From Catenulispora sp. EB89 (GTDB taxonomy: Bacteria; Actinomycetota; Actinomycetes; Streptomycetales; Catenulisporaceae), in the NCBI RefSeq assembly GCF_041261445.1, contig NZ_JBGCCU010000025.1, positions 1 to 64,000 of the forward strand: DNA of 64,000 nucleotides, read 5' to 3'. Numbering within the stretch: the stretch's first letter is position 1; each line of letters starts with the position of its first letter. The position numbers were made by a program, and so were the translations under genes. The notes under the pieces are model-generated. The model ran no database searches. It was not told where the DNA came from and saw nothing but the letters and a program-made list of their open reading frames with translations. This document shows positions 1 through 10,289 of this stretch, in pieces.

Positions 1-91
1 AGAGACCTCACCTGCTTGTCAGCATCCTGCAACACCAGGGCGCCCGAGCCGTGACGGCTCAGGCGCTCACACCTCACTTTTCAGACACGGC

Positions 92-1030
92 CTAGTACCA
101 GCTGTGCGACTGCCAGAAGGACCACGCGCCGCACGGCGAGCCGTACCGCGAGTCCATGTACGACAGCACCCACTTGATCTGGGTGGTCGGGTTGTTCTCC
201 CAGTCCGAGCCGGCCGAGGCCATCTTGCTGCCCGGCAGTGCCTGGCCCAGTCCGTACGCGCCGGACGAGGGGTTGCTCGCGTGCACGTTCCAGCCGGACT
301 CGCGCTCGATGATGTTCGAGAAGCACGCGAACTGGCCGGAGGGCACCATCGACTGGGCGATGGCGTACGCGTCGCCGTACGAGCCGGTCGGCGCCGTCGG
401 TTTCGGGGTCGTCGGCGTCGGCTTGGGAGTCGGCGTCTGCGTCGGCGTGGTGGTCGGCGCGGACGGCGTGCTCGTCGTGCTCGTCGGCAGTTGCTGGCGC
501 TGTTCGTCGCGGTTCGCGGCGGCCGCTGCGGCCGCGCGTTGGTCGGCGGCCGCCTTGTCGGCGGCTGCCTTCTGGGCCGCGGCCTTCGCTGCGGCGTCGG
601 CCGCGGCCTTGTCGGCTGCCGCCTTCTGCGCCGCGGCTGCGGCGGCCTGGTCGGCAGCGGCCTTCTCAGCTGCCGCCTTGTCGGCGGCTGCCTTCGTGGC
701 GGCGTCGGCGGCGGCCTTGTCGGACGCGGCCTTCTGCTCCGCCGCGAACTGCGCTGCCGCGACCTGCCTGTTGTGGGTGGAGACGTCGTTCGAGTGCACC
801 GCGTACGCGGTTCCCGCGCCTGCCAGGACCATCGTGCCGGCGGCGGCTGCCGCGACTATTCGGGAGGTCTTGGTGGGGAGCTTGGCGGTCATGAACGAGA
901 CGGTCTTGCCCGCCGCTGTCGAAGCGGCGCCCGCGATCCCGGATTTCGGGTCCTGCAGGGTGTTCGGGTCCTGCGAGGTGGGGTTGTGCTCGGGGTTGTG
1001 CTCGTGCTCAGGGCCAGTATGGCTGGACAA
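92..1030 (-). CDS. secreted transglycosylase-like cell-wall hydrolase (Apf/lysozyme-like)
   Basis: Predicted 312-aa exported peptidoglycan-cleaving protein. I chose the TTG at 1030 because GGAAGG lies 6 nt upstream, and the neighbouring paralogue has the same arrangement; an in-frame ATG at 892 lacks a ribosome site. Order: charged His/Glu-rich N-terminus, hydrophobic export segment near residues 53-73 ending in AYA, Ala/Lys coiled-coil repeats to about 175, Thr/Pro linker, then a C-terminal lysozyme-fold domain from about 215. That domain has the motif IIERESGW, with Glu242 the likely acid, followed by AYGLGQALPGSKMA and a terminal Ser-His-Ser-Trp-Tyr. Such proteins remodel the wall during growth or resuscitation. 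The fold call is confident; enzyme activity is inferred. Confidence 0.82.
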   Translation of the reverse strand: MSSHTGPEHEHNPEHNPTSQDPNTLQDPKSGIAGAASTAAGKTVSFMTAKLPTKTSRIVAAAAAGTMVLAGAGTAYAVHSNDVSTHNRQVAAAQFAAEQKAASDKAAADAATKAAADKAAAEKAAADQAAAAAAQKAAADKAAADAAAKAAAQKAAADKAAADQRAAAAAAANRDEQRQQLPTSTTSTPSAPTTTPTQTPTPKPTPTTPKPTAPTGSYGDAYAIAQSMVPSGQFACFSNIIERESGWNVHASNPSSGAYGLGQALPGSKMASAGSDWENNPTTQIKWVLSYMDSRYGSPCGAWSFWQSHSWY

Positions 1031-1241
1031 GAGTTGCCTTCCGCAGTGCCTCACCCCTTTTCGACAGCCGTCTCCGCACAGCACGGATTCGTCCGTGGCG
1101 TGTGGGAAGAGACGACCGGCTCCCTCATGGAGCGGCGCATGGGCGAACGGATAGGCGGCATCATCGCCGCCACATCCACCCCCTGGTGGATCAAAGTCCG
1201 TGAAGGACTTTGGTCCCGCGAGCCCGAGCGCGGGGTCTTCC
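1031..1241 (-). other. long leader of the first transglycosylase gene
   Basis: Gene-free stretch between the terminator of the upstream paralogue and the TTG start. On the minus strand it holds several small hairpins (for example CAAAGTCC/GGACTTTG and CACGGA/TCCGTG). Its 3' end, GGGGTGA..CACT.CGGAAGGC just before the TTG, is also present in the leader of the second paralogue. Length and shared end suggest a regulated UTR. The conserved core of the c-di-AMP (ydaO) riboswitch, which often precedes such genes in actinobacteria, is not recognisable. Confidence 0.4.
1205..1216. promoter_or_regulatory. near-palindromic GGACTTTGGTCC box
   Basis: GGACTTTGGTCC lies about 180 nt upstream of the first transglycosylase start. 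A related box, GGGCCTTTGGTCCC, lies 217-230 nt upstream of the second. The shape resembles DevR/DosR/OsdR-type boxes of actinobacteria, but the resemblance is by eye only, and here the box also sits in a hairpin. Confidence 0.3.
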
Positions 1242-1294
1242 AAAAATCGACCCTCTCCCGGAACTGAGATCGAACTCAAGCCGGGAGAGGGTCG
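1242..1294 (-). terminator. intrinsic terminator after second transglycosylase gene
   Basis: Perfect 14-bp stem CGACCCTCTCCCGG / CCGGGAGAGGGTCG (1248-1261 and 1281-1294) with an AT-containing loop. On the minus strand it is followed by five T. It lies 87 nt past the stop at 1381 and separates the two paralogous units. Confidence 0.85.
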
Positions 1295-1380
1295 GAAAAA
1301 TCACAGTACATTGAGTTATGGTTCGGTCACTGCTGGGAACAGTGCCCGGTCAACGCCGGATTCTTGCTGGTTTGAGCGGC

Positions 1381-2265
1381 TTAGTAGCCGACCCAGCAGG
1401 AGCCGCCGCAACGCTGCGCGACGACGTTGTCCAGCGAACCGTAGGTCGCCGCGGCGTAGCGGGCGCCGGCGATGATGTTGTCCACCGGGTTGTAGATGTT
1501 GCCGTGGCCCGAAAGCATGTACGCGTTGAACGTCGGCTGGATCACCTGGAGCAGGCCGATCGACGGGGTGCCCTTGGCGGCGTTGGAGTCCCAGCCGTTG
1601 ACCGCGCTCGGGTTGCCCGCGGACTCGTGCATCGCGGCCTGGTAGACGGCGTTGTAGGAGGTCGGGGTGCCGGTCGAGTCCAGGATGGACACGGCCTGCT
1701 TGATCCAGCCGTCCAGGTTGTTGGCGTAGCTCGGGGTGGCGGCGGCAGCGGCGGCCTTGGCCTTCGCGGCGGCCGCGGCCTGCGCCTGGGCCTGCGCGGC
1801 CTGGGCGGCGGCGGCCTGAGCGGCGGCAGCCTTCTCAGCGGACGCCTTCTCGGCGGCGGCCTTGGCGGCGGCGTCCGCCGCGGCCTTGTCAGCGGCGGCC
1901 TTGGCCGCGGCAGCGGCGGCGGCCTTGTCGGTGGCCGCCTTCTGGGCGGCGGCCTGAGCGGCGGCGGCGGTGTCGGCGGCCGGGGCGGCGGCCGGCAGCG
2001 CGGCGCGCTGCTCGCTGCGGTTGGCGGCGTCGGCGGCGGCGGCCCGCTGCGCGACGATGTCAGCGGCGCTCTTGGCCTGGTCTGCCTTCATGGTGGAGAC
2101 GACAGCGGCGTCGGCCGTGGCGGCCTTGCCGTTGTTGACGGACGAAGCGTGGGCGGCGACGCCGGTCGCCACGAACGCGCCGGTCACGGCGAGAGCGCCG
2201 GTGATGGCGAGGGCCTTCGTCCGGGAAACACGCATACCGGACACAGAATTCCGCACGGAGAACAA
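1381..2265 (-). CDS. secreted SLT-domain transglycosylase
   Basis: 294-aa exported protein. TTG start at 2265 is preceded by GGAAGG at 6-nt spacing; the ATG at 2235 has no ribosome site. A signal peptide ends near residue 40 (AAHA). Ala-rich coiled coil with repeated AADKAAA units fills about 65-170. The C-terminal lytic-transglycosylase domain has AAMHESAGNP (catalytic Glu214), PSIGLLQVIQPTF and NIYNPVDNIIAGARY, the standard SLT signature. It cleaves the MurNAc-GlcNAc bond of peptidoglycan outside the membrane. It shares start architecture, leader 3' end and coiled coil with the adjacent paralogue, so the pair may come from an old duplication with domain exchange. Confidence 0.88.
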   Translation of the reverse strand: MFSVRNSVSGMRVSRTKALAITGALAVTGAFVATGVAAHASSVNNGKAATADAAVVSTMKADQAKSAADIVAQRAAAADAANRSEQRAALPAAAPAADTAAAAQAAAQKAATDKAAAAAAAKAAADKAAADAAAKAAAEKASAEKAAAAQAAAAQAAQAQAQAAAAAKAKAAAAAATPSYANNLDGWIKQAVSILDSTGTPTSYNAVYQAAMHESAGNPSAVNGWDSNAAKGTPSIGLLQVIQPTFNAYMLSGHGNIYNPVDNIIAGARYAAATYGSLDNVVAQRCGGSCWVGY

Positions 2266-2570
2266 AGGGAGCCTTCCGAAGTGGGTTCACCCCGCTGCGG
2301 CTCGACTCACCGTCTGTTCACAGACAGCGACAATGCAATGACTCATTGCGACTCATTGCGGTCGAGAGCGAAAGTCGAGCCGGGAAAACTCCCGGTTCTC
2401 GCTTCCGGCGCCGGCGGCCGTTCGGCCCTGGATCGTCGAATGCGATTGCCAGACGCGGGGTCTTACGCATTCGACGATGCAGGGCCTTTGGTCCCTTTTC
2501 AACTCAATCGGGCGTGTCCTGCGTCACGTTACACGCTCCGTGATATCCCCTGCACGAGGGGGGTACGCAC
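2266..2570 (-). other. long structured leader of second transglycosylase
   Basis: Gene-free 305 nt between phoH and the TTG at 2265. It contains a 21-bp inverted repeat with one mismatch (2424-2444 and 2466-2486, loop 21 nt), the box GGGCCTTTGGTCCC at 2482-2495, a CCGGGAG..CCCGG hairpin, two copies of GCAATGAGTC, and the 3' end GGGGTGA..CACT.CGGAAGGC shared with the paralogue's leader. The big hairpin has no T-run, so it is not a standard terminator. Confidence 0.45.
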
Positions 2571-3905
2571 TCAAACCGCCAGTTCCTCCAGCAACTCTGT
2601 CACCAGAGCGGCGATGGGGGACCTTTCGCTTCTGCTGAGAGTTACGTGAGCAAAGAGGGGGTGTCCCTTCAGCTTTTCCACCACGGAGACGATGCCGTCG
2701 TAACGCCCCACACGCAGATTGTCACGCTGCGCCACATCGTGGGTGAGAACGACACGGGAACCGGTGCCGATACGCGACAGAACGGTCAGTAGCACATTGC
2801 GTTCAAGCGATTGCGCCTCGTCCACGATCACAAAGGAATCGTGGAGTGACCGGCCGCGGATGTGGGTGAGCGGGAGCACTTCGAGCATTCCCCGGTCCAC
2901 CACCTCGTCGATGACGGCCTGCGAGGTCAGCGCGGACAGCGTGTCGAACACCGCCTGGCCCCACGGCGACATCTTCTCGTTCTCGGTGCCCGGCAGGTAT
3001 CCCAGCTCCTGGCCGCCCACGGCGTATAAGGGCCGGAACACCACGACCTTGCGATGCAGCCGCCGCTCCATCACCGACTCCAGGCCGGCGCACAGCGCCA
3101 GCGCGGACTTGCCGGTGCCGGCGCGGCCGCCGAGCGAGACGATGCCGATGTCCGGATCCAGCAGCAGATCCAGCGCCACGCGCTGTTCGGCCGAGCGGCC
3201 GTGCAGCCCGAAGACGTCGCGGTCGCCGCGCACCAGGCGCACCTTCTTGTCCTGCGTCACGCGTCCCAGGGCCTTGCCACGCTCGGAGAGCAACACCAGT
3301 CCGGTGTGGCAGGGCAGTCCCGCGGCCTCCGGGACGTCGACGAGCCCTGAGGAGAACAGCTCGTTCACGGACTCGGCGGCGACCTCGATCTCGGCCATGC
3401 CGGTCCAGCCGGACGCCGCCTCCAGGGCGATCTCCGCGCGGTACTCCTCCGCGGGCAGGCCCACGGCGCTGGCCTTGACCCGCATCGGCAGGTCCTTGCT
3501 GACCAGCGTGACGTCCAGGCCCTCGGCCGTGAGGTTGCAGGCCACCGCCAGGATGCGCGAGTCGTTGTCGCCGAGCCGGAAGCCCGGCGGCAGACCTTCG
3601 GGGTCGGTGTGGTTGAGCTCCACACGGAGGGTTCCGCCGGTCTCGCCGACGGGGATCGGGGCGTCGAGGCGCCCGTGGACGACCCGCATCTCGTCCAGGA
3701 TCCGCAACGCGTTGCGGGCGAAGTAGCCGAGCTCGGGGTGATGCCGTTTGGCCTCCAGCTCGGTCACGACCACGATCGGGACGACGACCTCGTGTTCGGC
3801 GAACCTGGTCAGCGCCGACGGGTCGGCGAGCAGGACGCTGGTGTCGAGGACGTAGGTGCGGCGCCGGGCCTTGCTGGAGGCGCGGCGGCGAGGGGTAGCT
3901 GCCAC
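2571..3905 (-). CDS. PhoH-family ATPase with N-terminal PIN domain (PhoH2 type)
   Basis: 444-aa cytoplasmic fusion of a PIN ribonuclease domain ([10 protein letters not shown], acidic Asp21, to about residue 150) to a PhoH/superfamily-1 helicase-like ATPase. The ATPase part has Walker [12 protein letters not shown] near 263 and Walker [10 protein letters not shown] near 360. Proteins of this layout act in RNA unwinding and cleavage. Start: GTG at 3905 with GGGGAG ten nt upstream; a TTG at 3932 lacks a ribosome site. It stands alone, followed by the structured leader of the cell-wall gene. Family and domain order are certain; the RNA target is unknown. Confidence 0.93.
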   Translation of the reverse strand: MAATPRRRASSKARRRTYVLDTSVLLADPSALTRFAEHEVVVPIVVVTELEAKRHHPELGYFARNALRILDEMRVVHGRLDAPIPVGETGGTLRVELNHTDPEGLPPGFRLGDNDSRILAVACNLTAEGLDVTLVSKDLPMRVKASAVGLPAEEYRAEIALEAASGWTGMAEIEVAAESVNELFSSGLVDVPEAAGLPCHTGLVLLSERGKALGRVTQDKKVRLVRGDRDVFGLHGRSAEQRVALDLLLDPDIGIVSLGGRAGTGKSALALCAGLESVMERRLHRKVVVFRPLYAVGGQELGYLPGTENEKMSPWGQAVFDTLSALTSQAVIDEVVDRGMLEVLPLTHIRGRSLHDSFVIVDEAQSLERNVLLTVLSRIGTGSRVVLTHDVAQRDNLRVGRYDGIVSVVEKLKGHPLFAHVTLSRSERSPIAALVTELLEELAV

Positions 3906-4149
3906 AGTTGTCTGTCTCCCCAGAAGCGACAAATGCCGGGGAGCAGACCCGTCACAGCCATCTGTGTGAGTCGACCTTGCTCCACCGGCACGTCTGGAAA
4001 GTTCCCGTCACCTGATGGGGCTAAACGCAGTCCTTCTTGTTGTCACGGTTCTGACCTGTAGTGATAACGCTACGTAACAGAATGCAAGCACGTGAATCCG
4101 CCATTCCCGCAGGCCGGGTGCGGGTGCGGGTGCATTCGTTCCGTGCGAT

Positions 4150-4929
4150 TCAGGAGCCGTAGCGCCGATGGCGGTTCGCGTAGTCGCGCAGAGCCCGCAG
4201 GAAGTCGACCTTCCGGAAGGCCGGCCAGTACGCCTCGCAGAAATAGAACTCGCTGTGCGCGCTCTGCCACAGCATGAAACCGCTCAGCCGCTGTTCCCCG
4301 GACGTCCTTATGATCAGGTCCGGATCCTGCTGGCCCTGCGTGTACAGGTGCTCCGTGATGTGCTCCACGTCGAGCATCTGCACCAGGTCCTCGATGGACG
4401 TCCCGCGCGCCGCGGCGTCGGCCAGCAGCGAGCGCACCGCGTCGGCGATCTCCTGGCGGCCGCCGTAGCCGATGGCGACGTTCACCTGGATCCCCGGGTT
4501 GTCCCGGGTCTGCTCCTCGATCTCCTTCAGGTGCCGGGCGAATTCGGCCGGCAGCAGGTCCAGCGCGCCCAGCGGGTGCACCCGCCAGCGGCCGGTGTCG
4601 GCCAGCGAGCGCACCGAACCCTCGATGATCCGCAGCAGGTCGGTGAGCTCCTCGGGGGGCCGGTTGAAGTTGTCGGTGGAGAACAGCCACAGCGTGACCG
4701 TCTCGACGCCGGCCTCCTCGGCCCAGTCCAGGACCTCGTGGATCTTGTCCGCCCCGCGCTGGTGGCCGGTGGCGATCTGCTCGCCCATCTGCTTGGCCCA
4801 GCGCCGGTTGCCGTCCATGATGACGCCGATGTGCCGCGGCACCTTCTTCTTGCCGCGCTGGACGTCCGAGTGCAGCCGGGCCGCCAGGCGCCGTTCGTAC
4901 ACGCTGTAGGCGACGTCACGCATGCTCAC
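4150..4929 (-). CDS. uppS: cis-prenyltransferase (isoprenyl transferase, UppS-like)
   Basis: 259-aa Z-prenyl diphosphate synthase that condenses isopentenyl diphosphate onto an allylic primer to make the polyprenyl phosphate carrier for wall and glycan synthesis. The signature HIGVIMDGNRRWA has catalytic Asp39. TLWLFSTDNFNRP and the C-terminal RTSGEQRLSGFMLWQ pyrophosphate-binding Arg motif are present. GTG at 4929 and ATG at 4923 are both possible; AAAGG lies 9 nt before the GTG. Actinomycetes usually carry two such enzymes (short Z-FPP and long-chain), and I cannot tell product length from the sequence. Confidence 0.93.
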   Translation of the reverse strand: MSMRDVAYSVYERRLAARLHSDVQRGKKKVPRHIGVIMDGNRRWAKQMGEQIATGHQRGADKIHEVLDWAEEAGVETVTLWLFSTDNFNRPPEELTDLLRIIEGSVRSLADTGRWRVHPLGALDLLPAEFARHLKEIEEQTRDNPGIQVNVAIGYGGRQEIADAVRSLLADAAARGTSIEDLVQMLDVEHITEHLYTQGQQDPDLIIRTSGEQRLSGFMLWQSAHSEFYFCEAYWPAFRKVDFLRALRDYANRHRRYGS

Positions 4930-5047
4930 AGCACGGCGCCTTTCTTAAGGGACAGGGGGCGTCAGAAGTGGACGCATCGAGGTTATCGGAGTCCCGGCGC
5001 GTCTCGTCACGGCCTTCAGCAAACCTTCGGGTGCGGGTTTCGTGAAG

Positions 5048-5089
5048 ACCGGCAGGCCCGTTCCCGCGAGCGGGAACGGGCCTGCCGGT
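5048..5089 (-). terminator. terminator of PEP carboxykinase gene
   Basis: Perfect 19-bp stem ACCGGCAGGCCCGTTCCCG with a 4-nt GAGC-type loop, 20 nt past the pckG stop on the minus strand. There is no T-run, as is common in high-GC actinobacteria. Confidence 0.75.
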
Positions 5090-5108
5090 ACAAGGTGTGA
5101 GCGGTGTC

Positions 5109-6971
<1,863 letters not shown>

Positions 6972-7221
6972 GGCGCGCTCCTAAGACACCGGGGTCGTTT
7001 CCCATCCGCACTGGTCGGCGGCCCCGGTCGATGTATGAGGGTATTTCGGAGTGTACCCAGAGCAGTCCACATGGTGGATAGTCGGCAATGGCTAGTTCGT
7101 CACACTCGGTTCGCCATCGTGTCCGGTTCCGGGCGGTTTGCGCGGTGTTCTCGCGGCGTACGGCCGGTGTACGGCGCCGGGGCCTATCGAAGTTACGGTC
7201 CCGTAGGTTACCGTCGGTGAC

Positions 7222-7890
7222 ATGACGCCGCCGCTTACGAACGCCGTATCGAACGCCGTCGCCCCGATGAAGCCGAAACTGCGCGGCTGGCTGCATCTGT
7301 GTGCGGCGCCGCTGGCGCTGGCCGCCGGGATCGTCCTGATCGCGCTGGCCGAGAACGGCCGGGCGCGGGCGGCTTCCGCGGTCTTCGCCTTCTCCGCCGT
7401 CATGCTCTTCGGCACCTCGGCGCTGTACCACCGCCGCAACTGGGGCCCGCGCGGCGAGGCGATCCTGCGCCGCCTGGACCACGCGAACATCTTCCTCATC
7501 ATCGCCGGGACCTACACGCCGTTCACTGTGCTGCTGCTGCACGGAAGCGCCGAGCGCGCACTGCTCTACACGGTCTGGGGCGGCGCGTTGGCCGGCATCG
7601 CCTTCCGGGTCTTCTGGCTCGGGGCGCCGCGCTGGATCTACACCCCGTGCTACGTGGCGCTGGGCTGGGCCGCGGTGTTCTTCATGCCGCAGTTCCTGCA
7701 CTCCGGGGGCGTGGCGATCGTGGTCATGATGGTCGTCGGCGGGCTGCTGTACTCGATCGGCGCACTGGTCTACGGGACGAAGCGGCCGGACTTCTCGCCG
7801 CGCTGGTTCGGCTTCCACGAGGTGTTCCACACGCTGACGATCGCGGCGTTCTCGCTGCATTTCATCGGGGTGTCGCTGGCGGCGATGTAG
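7222..7890 (+). CDS. PAQR / hemolysin III family membrane protein
   Basis: 222-aa seven-helix membrane protein. Conserved family motifs are present: SALYH near residue 72, DHANIFLIIAGTYTP near 92-106 and HEVFHTL near 200, whose His and Asp residues form the metal site in PAQR proteins. The family includes bacterial HlyIII/YqfA and eukaryotic adiponectin receptors. Bacterial roles centre on membrane-fluidity sensing; a hydrolase activity is suspected but unproven here. Monocistronic, divergent from pckG, with a strong terminator after it. Confidence 0.92.
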   Translation: MTPPLTNAVSNAVAPMKPKLRGWLHLCAAPLALAAGIVLIALAENGRARAASAVFAFSAVMLFGTSALYHRRNWGPRGEAILRRLDHANIFLIIAGTYTPFTVLLLHGSAERALLYTVWGGALAGIAFRVFWLGAPRWIYTPCYVALGWAAVFFMPQFLHSGGVAIVVMMVVGGLLYSIGALVYGTKRPDFSPRWFGFHEVFHTLTIAAFSLHFIGVSLAAM

Positions 7891-7901
7891 AGCGCCATCG
7901 T

Positions 7902-7917
7902 GTCCTTATATAAGGAC
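7902..7917. repeat. 16-bp perfect palindrome
   Basis: GTCCTTATATAAGGAC lies between the PAQR stop and the GC-rich terminator. Its AT-rich centre is conspicuous in this genome. It may act as a second transcript hairpin or as a protein site. Confidence 0.4.
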
Positions 7918-7926
7918 TCTCTTTCA

Positions 7927-7963
7927 GGCGGCGGCCGGGCTTCGGGCCCGGCCGCCGCCTTTT
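7927..7963 (+). terminator. intrinsic terminator after PAQR gene
   Basis: GC-rich stem GGCGGCGGCCGGGC / GCCCGGCCGCCGCC around a TTCG-type loop, followed by TTTT on the plus strand. Classical Rho-independent form. Confidence 0.88.
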
Positions 7964-7990
7964 CCGGTCGAACAGTCGCGCCGGGCTCCG

Positions 7991-7996
7991 TATCGT
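7991..7996 (+). promoter_or_regulatory. -10 box for leaderless XRE regulator gene
   Basis: TATCGT sits 6 nt before the ATG at 8003 and no ribosome site is present, so transcription would begin at or next to the start codon. Confidence 0.5.
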
Positions 7997-8002
7997 GAGG
8001 TC

Positions 8003-8869
8003 ATGAGCACCGCGACCATCGCCGCGCCCCGGACCACCGTCCCGACCGACCCGACCGCGACCCGGCTCAAGAAGCAGCCGCCGGCCGCCGACGCCGACTT
8101 CGGCGCGATGCTGCGGGCCTGGCGCCGGACCCGCAACGTCAGTCAGCTCGACCTGTCCTCGGCCAGCGGGGTCTCGACGCGGCATCTGAGCTTCATGGAG
8201 ACCGGTCGGGCCAAGCCCAGCCGGGACATGGTGCTGCGGCTGGCCGACGAGTTGGAAGTGCCGCTGCGCGAGCGGAACAAGCTGCTGGTCGCCGCCGGGT
8301 ACGCCCCGGAGTTCAAGGCCCGGCCGCTGGCCAGCCCGGAGATGACCGCGGTGCGGCGGGCGATCGACGTGGTCCTCACCGGGCATCTGCCGTATCCGGC
8401 GCTGATGCAGGACCAGCACTCCAACATCATCGAGGCGAACAAGACCATCGGGATCTTCACGGACCTGGTGGCTCCGCATCTGTTGGCGGACGGCGGCAAC
8501 ACGGTGCGGCTCACGTTGCACCCCGAGGGTCTGGCGCCGTACCTGGTCAACCACGGCGAGGCGCGGGACCGGTTGCTGCGTGCGCTGAGCCGGCGGGCGG
8601 CGGCGTCCGGGGATCCGGAGCTGACCGCGCTGTTGAAGGAGTGCGTGGCGTATCCGCATCCGGAACCCGAACCGGAGCCGGATCTGTACGCGGGCGTGGT
8701 GCTGCCGTTCCGCTTCCGTCGGGACGGACAGGTGCTGAGCTTCTTCAGCTGCACGGCGGTGTTCGGTGCGGCGGCCGACCTGACCCTCGCGGACATGCAG
8801 TTGGAGACGTTCTTCCCGGCCGACGAAGTGACCGGCGAGGCGCTGCGGGAGTACGCGGCCCGCGTTTAG
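8003..8869 (+). CDS. XRE-family regulator with MmyB-like ligand domain
   Basis: 288-aa DNA-binding protein. The N-terminal helix-turn-helix spans about 33-92 (MLRAWRRTRNVSQLDLS..GVSTRHLSFMETGRAKPS). It is followed by the MmyB-like ligand-binding domain typical of streptomycete regulators, with LMQDQHSNIIEAN and a C-terminal LTLADMQLETFFPAD stretch. Targets are unknown. Homologues often repress an adjacent reductase or dehydrogenase gene, but no such gene is next door here; the following gene encodes a secreted protein. Confidence 0.88.
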   Translation: MSTATIAAPRTTVPTDPTATRLKKQPPAADADFGAMLRAWRRTRNVSQLDLSSASGVSTRHLSFMETGRAKPSRDMVLRLADELEVPLRERNKLLVAAGYAPEFKARPLASPEMTAVRRAIDVVLTGHLPYPALMQDQHSNIIEANKTIGIFTDLVAPHLLADGGNTVRLTLHPEGLAPYLVNHGEARDRLLRALSRRAAASGDPELTALLKECVAYPHPEPEPEPDLYAGVVLPFRFRRDGQVLSFFSCTAVFGAAADLTLADMQLETFFPADEVTGEALREYAARV

Positions 8870-8980
8870 CACAGGATGGTCCGATCCGGTGGTATCGGCG
8901 CGTCATCACGTAACCACCTTCTGCGTGGCTCGTTGGGCAGCGGACAGACCCGCCGCCTTCCGAACCCACCAGGGGTAGCC

Positions 8981-9985
8981 GTGAACCGTCGCCGCATCGC
9001 CATCGGGGTCTCCTCGGTCAGCGGACTGGCCGTCGTCGCCGCCGGCGCGATGAGCATGTTCGGCTCCGGCGGCTCCGCCAACGCCGTCGATCTGCACGCG
9101 ACGCCGGTCGCGGCGGTCACCGGCGCCGCCGGCGTCACCGCGGGGGCCGGGACCGCGCAGACCGACACCGTCGTCACCGTCGCCAATCCGGCGGTCCCGG
9201 CGCAGGGCAAGACCCCGGCCGTCGCGCCGCAGACGCTGACCATGCACGGCGCGGGCCTGTTCGACTTCACCAAGCAGGTCGGCTCGGTCGGCCTCACCGT
9301 GCCGACCGGTGCCCTGGACGAGGTGCTGACGCCGGCCACGGTGTACGTCCGCCGCAGCGCCACCGCCGCGACCGCGACCGCCGCCGCGGTCCCCGCCTCG
9401 GCCTGGAGCCGGACCGCCACCGCCGAGGTCCCCGACGGCGACGTGATCTCCGGCGGCGTGACCGATCCCGCGCTGATCTTCGCGATGCTCGGCGGCGTGC
9501 AGCCCGGTGTGCGCGAGGTCGGCCAGGAAGTCGTCCGGGGCGTTCCGGTGGTGCACTACCAGGGCACGCTGGACCTGGCGCAGGCCGCGTCCGCGCTGAC
9601 CGGCCCGGCCTCCGCCAAGGGCGCGGCCGCCGAGGCCGCCGACGCCGTCGCCGACAAGCAGGCGCTGACCAACGCGGCGCACGCGTTCACGACCACCAAG
9701 GTGCCGTTCGACGCGTACCTGGACGCGCAGGGCCGCCTGCGCCGCTTCGTCGCCACGTTCTCGTTCCTGGAGGGCGGGCCGACCAAGCCGGTCGCGCAGG
9801 TGACCTCGGCCACGGAGCTGTACGGCTTCGGCACGCCGGTGACCGTCGCCGCGCCGAAGACCACGCCGGCCACCACGCCCGCGACCACGTCCCCGACTAC
9901 TCCGGCCCCGGCGGAGAGCACCCCCGGACACCGCGCCACCACCCCGTCGGCCCATCCGACTAGCCCCACTCGCTCACACAAATAG
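8981..9985 (+). CDS. secreted actinobacterial protein, LppX/LprG-like features
   Basis: 334-aa exported protein. GTG at 8981 is chosen because AGGGG lies 5 nt upstream and a signal peptide (NRRR then a hydrophobic stretch, cleavage near SANA) begins there. The middle contains VPVVHYQGTLDLAQAAS and FDAYLDAQGRLRRFVATFSF, the pattern seen in LppX/LprAFG-like lipid-binding lipoproteins, although no lipobox Cys is present. The C-terminus is a Thr/Pro/Ser-rich tail of about 50 residues, suggesting wall association. No neighbour shares an operon with it. Exact function unknown. Confidence 0.7.
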   Translation: MNRRRIAIGVSSVSGLAVVAAGAMSMFGSGGSANAVDLHATPVAAVTGAAGVTAGAGTAQTDTVVTVANPAVPAQGKTPAVAPQTLTMHGAGLFDFTKQVGSVGLTVPTGALDEVLTPATVYVRRSATAATATAAAVPASAWSRTATAEVPDGDVISGGVTDPALIFAMLGGVQPGVREVGQEVVRGVPVVHYQGTLDLAQAASALTGPASAKGAAAEAADAVADKQALTNAAHAFTTTKVPFDAYLDAQGRLRRFVATFSFLEGGPTKPVAQVTSATELYGFGTPVTVAAPKTTPATTPATTSPTTPAPAESTPGHRATTPSAHPTSPTRSHK

Positions 9986-10073
9986 TCCTGTTGGGCCATA
10001 TCCGCAGGCCTCGGCACCCAATAGGCTCGACCGTCGGGGACCAAGGGGTCGCGATGACGGGCGGTGATCAGCC

Positions 10074-10289
10074 ATGACGCTCTACCAGCAGGATTCTGGT
10101 TCGGCGTACGGCCGCTACGGCGCGCTGCCCTCGGTGTACGACGGCCCCGCGCTCGACGAGATCCGGCTGTACGGCGACCTGCTGCAGGTCGTCGCCGAGC
10201 ATCCGAGCAGCGACAAGCGGCTGGACTGGGCGGTCATCGACCGCGCGCTCGGGCTGATGCCGACGGATCAGAAGCGGGATCGGAACTAG
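10074..10289 (+). CDS. small conserved actinobacterial protein
   Basis: 71-aa soluble protein with LDEIRLYGDLLQVVAEHP and a C-terminal WAVIDRALGLMP. I recognise this layout as a short uncharacterised protein widespread in streptomycetes, where a RLYGDLL core is followed by a xIDxxLG end. ATG at 10074; a TAGGCT -10-like box lies about 45 nt upstream. No known function. Confidence 0.6.
   Translation: MTLYQQDSGSAYGRYGALPSVYDGPALDEIRLYGDLLQVVAEHPSSDKRLDWAVIDRALGLMPTDQKRDRN

Noticed and set aside
46-60. Terminator of the first transglycosylase gene
   Set aside because: GAGCCG/CGGCTC is only a 6-bp stem with no T-run; too weak to call.
892-1030. ATG at 892 as the start of the first transglycosylase
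   Set aside because: No ribosome site there; the TTG at 1030 has GGAAGG at ideal spacing and the neighbouring paralogue uses the same arrangement.
1031-1241. c-di-AMP (ydaO/yuaA) riboswitch before the transglycosylase genes
   Set aside because: The context and leader length fit, and some pieces (GGAGCC, GAATCC, GGGGTGA) look alike, but the conserved GACAGCUAACC-type core and order of elements cannot be found in either leader. A covariance-model search would decide.
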